Shown here: in pieces, positions 63,570-64,000 of the stretch
Position numbering within the stretch: position 1 is the first letter of the stretch
How the letters are laid out: every line of letters begins with the position of its first letter
DNA from: Procambarus clarkii
Taxonomy: Eukaryota; Arthropoda; Malacostraca; Decapoda; Cambaridae
Reading direction: 5' to 3'
Assembly (NCBI RefSeq): GCF_040958095.1
Contig: NC_091193.1
Span: 20,493,147 to 20,557,146, forward strand
DNA length: 64,000 bases
Translations under genes and position numbers: made by a program
The notes under the pieces: generated by a model
Databases searched by the model: none
Seen by the model: only the letters and a program-made list of their open reading frames with translations
Told to the model about the DNA's origin: nothing

Positions 63570-63696
63570 TAGCCGGCGTGTCCTCCGAACAGTGTTGAGA
63601 ACTAAATCACTGTGTTTTAGTGGTGGGTTTAGCACCTAAAAGTACAAGGGGGAGGAAAAGTTTTGGTTAAGAACTTTTTATTTCCCTAAAAGTTGT

Positions 63697-64000
63697 TTGA
63701 CTTACTTTTCCTTATCTTCTTTGTGTTCTGTTTGTCGTGTGGCCGTATCCTCCGCCACCACGCGGGCCGAAGCTGAACCAGACCTTTCCTCTCCTTTGAT
63801 CGTCTGGCCCGGGACTCTCTCCCTGGACCTGGTCTCTCAGGAGCTGCCGTTGAAAGGGACACTCCCTCAGCTTCTCTAAGAAGAGATCCGACCTCCGTCG
63901 CTGGTCTCAAGAGGTCAAGGAACGTGGTGTTCTTGCTGTGGAGAAGTCCCGCTCGCCCAAACCCTTCCTGGAAGAGTCAGAATCATTTCTTACCACGCCA
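63697..64000. other. unidentified coding-like sequence at the window edge
   Basis: Both strands are open for long stretches. Plus-strand 63854-64000 reads SKKRSDLRRWSQEVKERGVL and on; the minus strand (63910-63686) reads RPATEVGSLLREAEGVSLST and on. Both look coding-like and neither is recognised. It may be part of a repeat or of an exon that continues past the window. Confidence 0.25.

Overview
Eukaryotic (arthropod) genomic DNA, most probably from a decapod crustacean. The evidence is split genes with GT-AG introns, trypsin-fold proteases with an N-terminal CUB-like domain (a combination known from decapods and insects), several tRNA-derived SINEs of types I recognise from decapod genomes, Penelope-like retroelements, decayed LINEs and very long (AT)n/(TC)n microsatellites. 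There is no bacterial or viral gene organisation.

The most important structural fact is that the window is two contigs joined by exactly 500 N (36001-36500), and their ends overlap. The 3' end of contig 1 (about 12518-36000) and the 5' end of contig 2 (36501-59971) are the same ~23.5 kb of sequence. They differ by microsatellite lengths, a few substitutions and scattered single-base indels. The real locus is therefore about 40 kb, and every feature in that interval is listed twice. Single-base errors occur in both copies at different places, so each copy repairs the other: the catalytic-serine exon of the minus-strand protease is in frame only in copy 2, the last exon of the plus-strand protease only in copy 1, the plus-strand Penelope ORF only in copy 1, and the LINE ORF1 only in copy 2.

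Layout. 1-3.9 kb: no gene recognised, some SINE and low-complexity sequence. 3.9-15.2 kb: a complete 12-exon plus-strand gene for a secreted CUB-like domain/trypsin-like serine protease (498 codons, full catalytic triad). 15.2-19.8 kb: intergenic, repeats and LINE debris. 19.8 kb (copy 1) or 43.8 kb (copy 2) to 63.07 kb: a second CUB-like/trypsin protease on the minus strand, tail-to-tail with the first. All ten shared intron positions I could compare have the same phase, and three exons have the same length, so the pair arose by an inverted gene duplication. Its 5' exon(s) with signal peptide were not found.

The ~10 kb intron of the minus-strand gene (22.5-32.6 kb; again 46.5-56.6 kb) is a nest of mobile elements: a tandem-plus-inverted SINE array, two Penelope-like elements head to head (each with reverse transcriptase and GIY-YIG endonuclease), a decayed Tigger/pogo-type transposase fragment, and an ORF1-only LINE-type element with 11-bp target-site duplications and an (AAG)n tail. 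The most interesting signals are the plus-strand Penelope element, whose 5' end falls exactly at the predicted cleavage position of a hammerhead-like motif in its pseudo-LTR, and a 19-bp minisatellite that multiplies a splice donor at the end of a protease exon. The last 4 kb hold two upstream CUB exons, SINEs, an RNase H-bearing LINE remnant and a 31-bp minisatellite.
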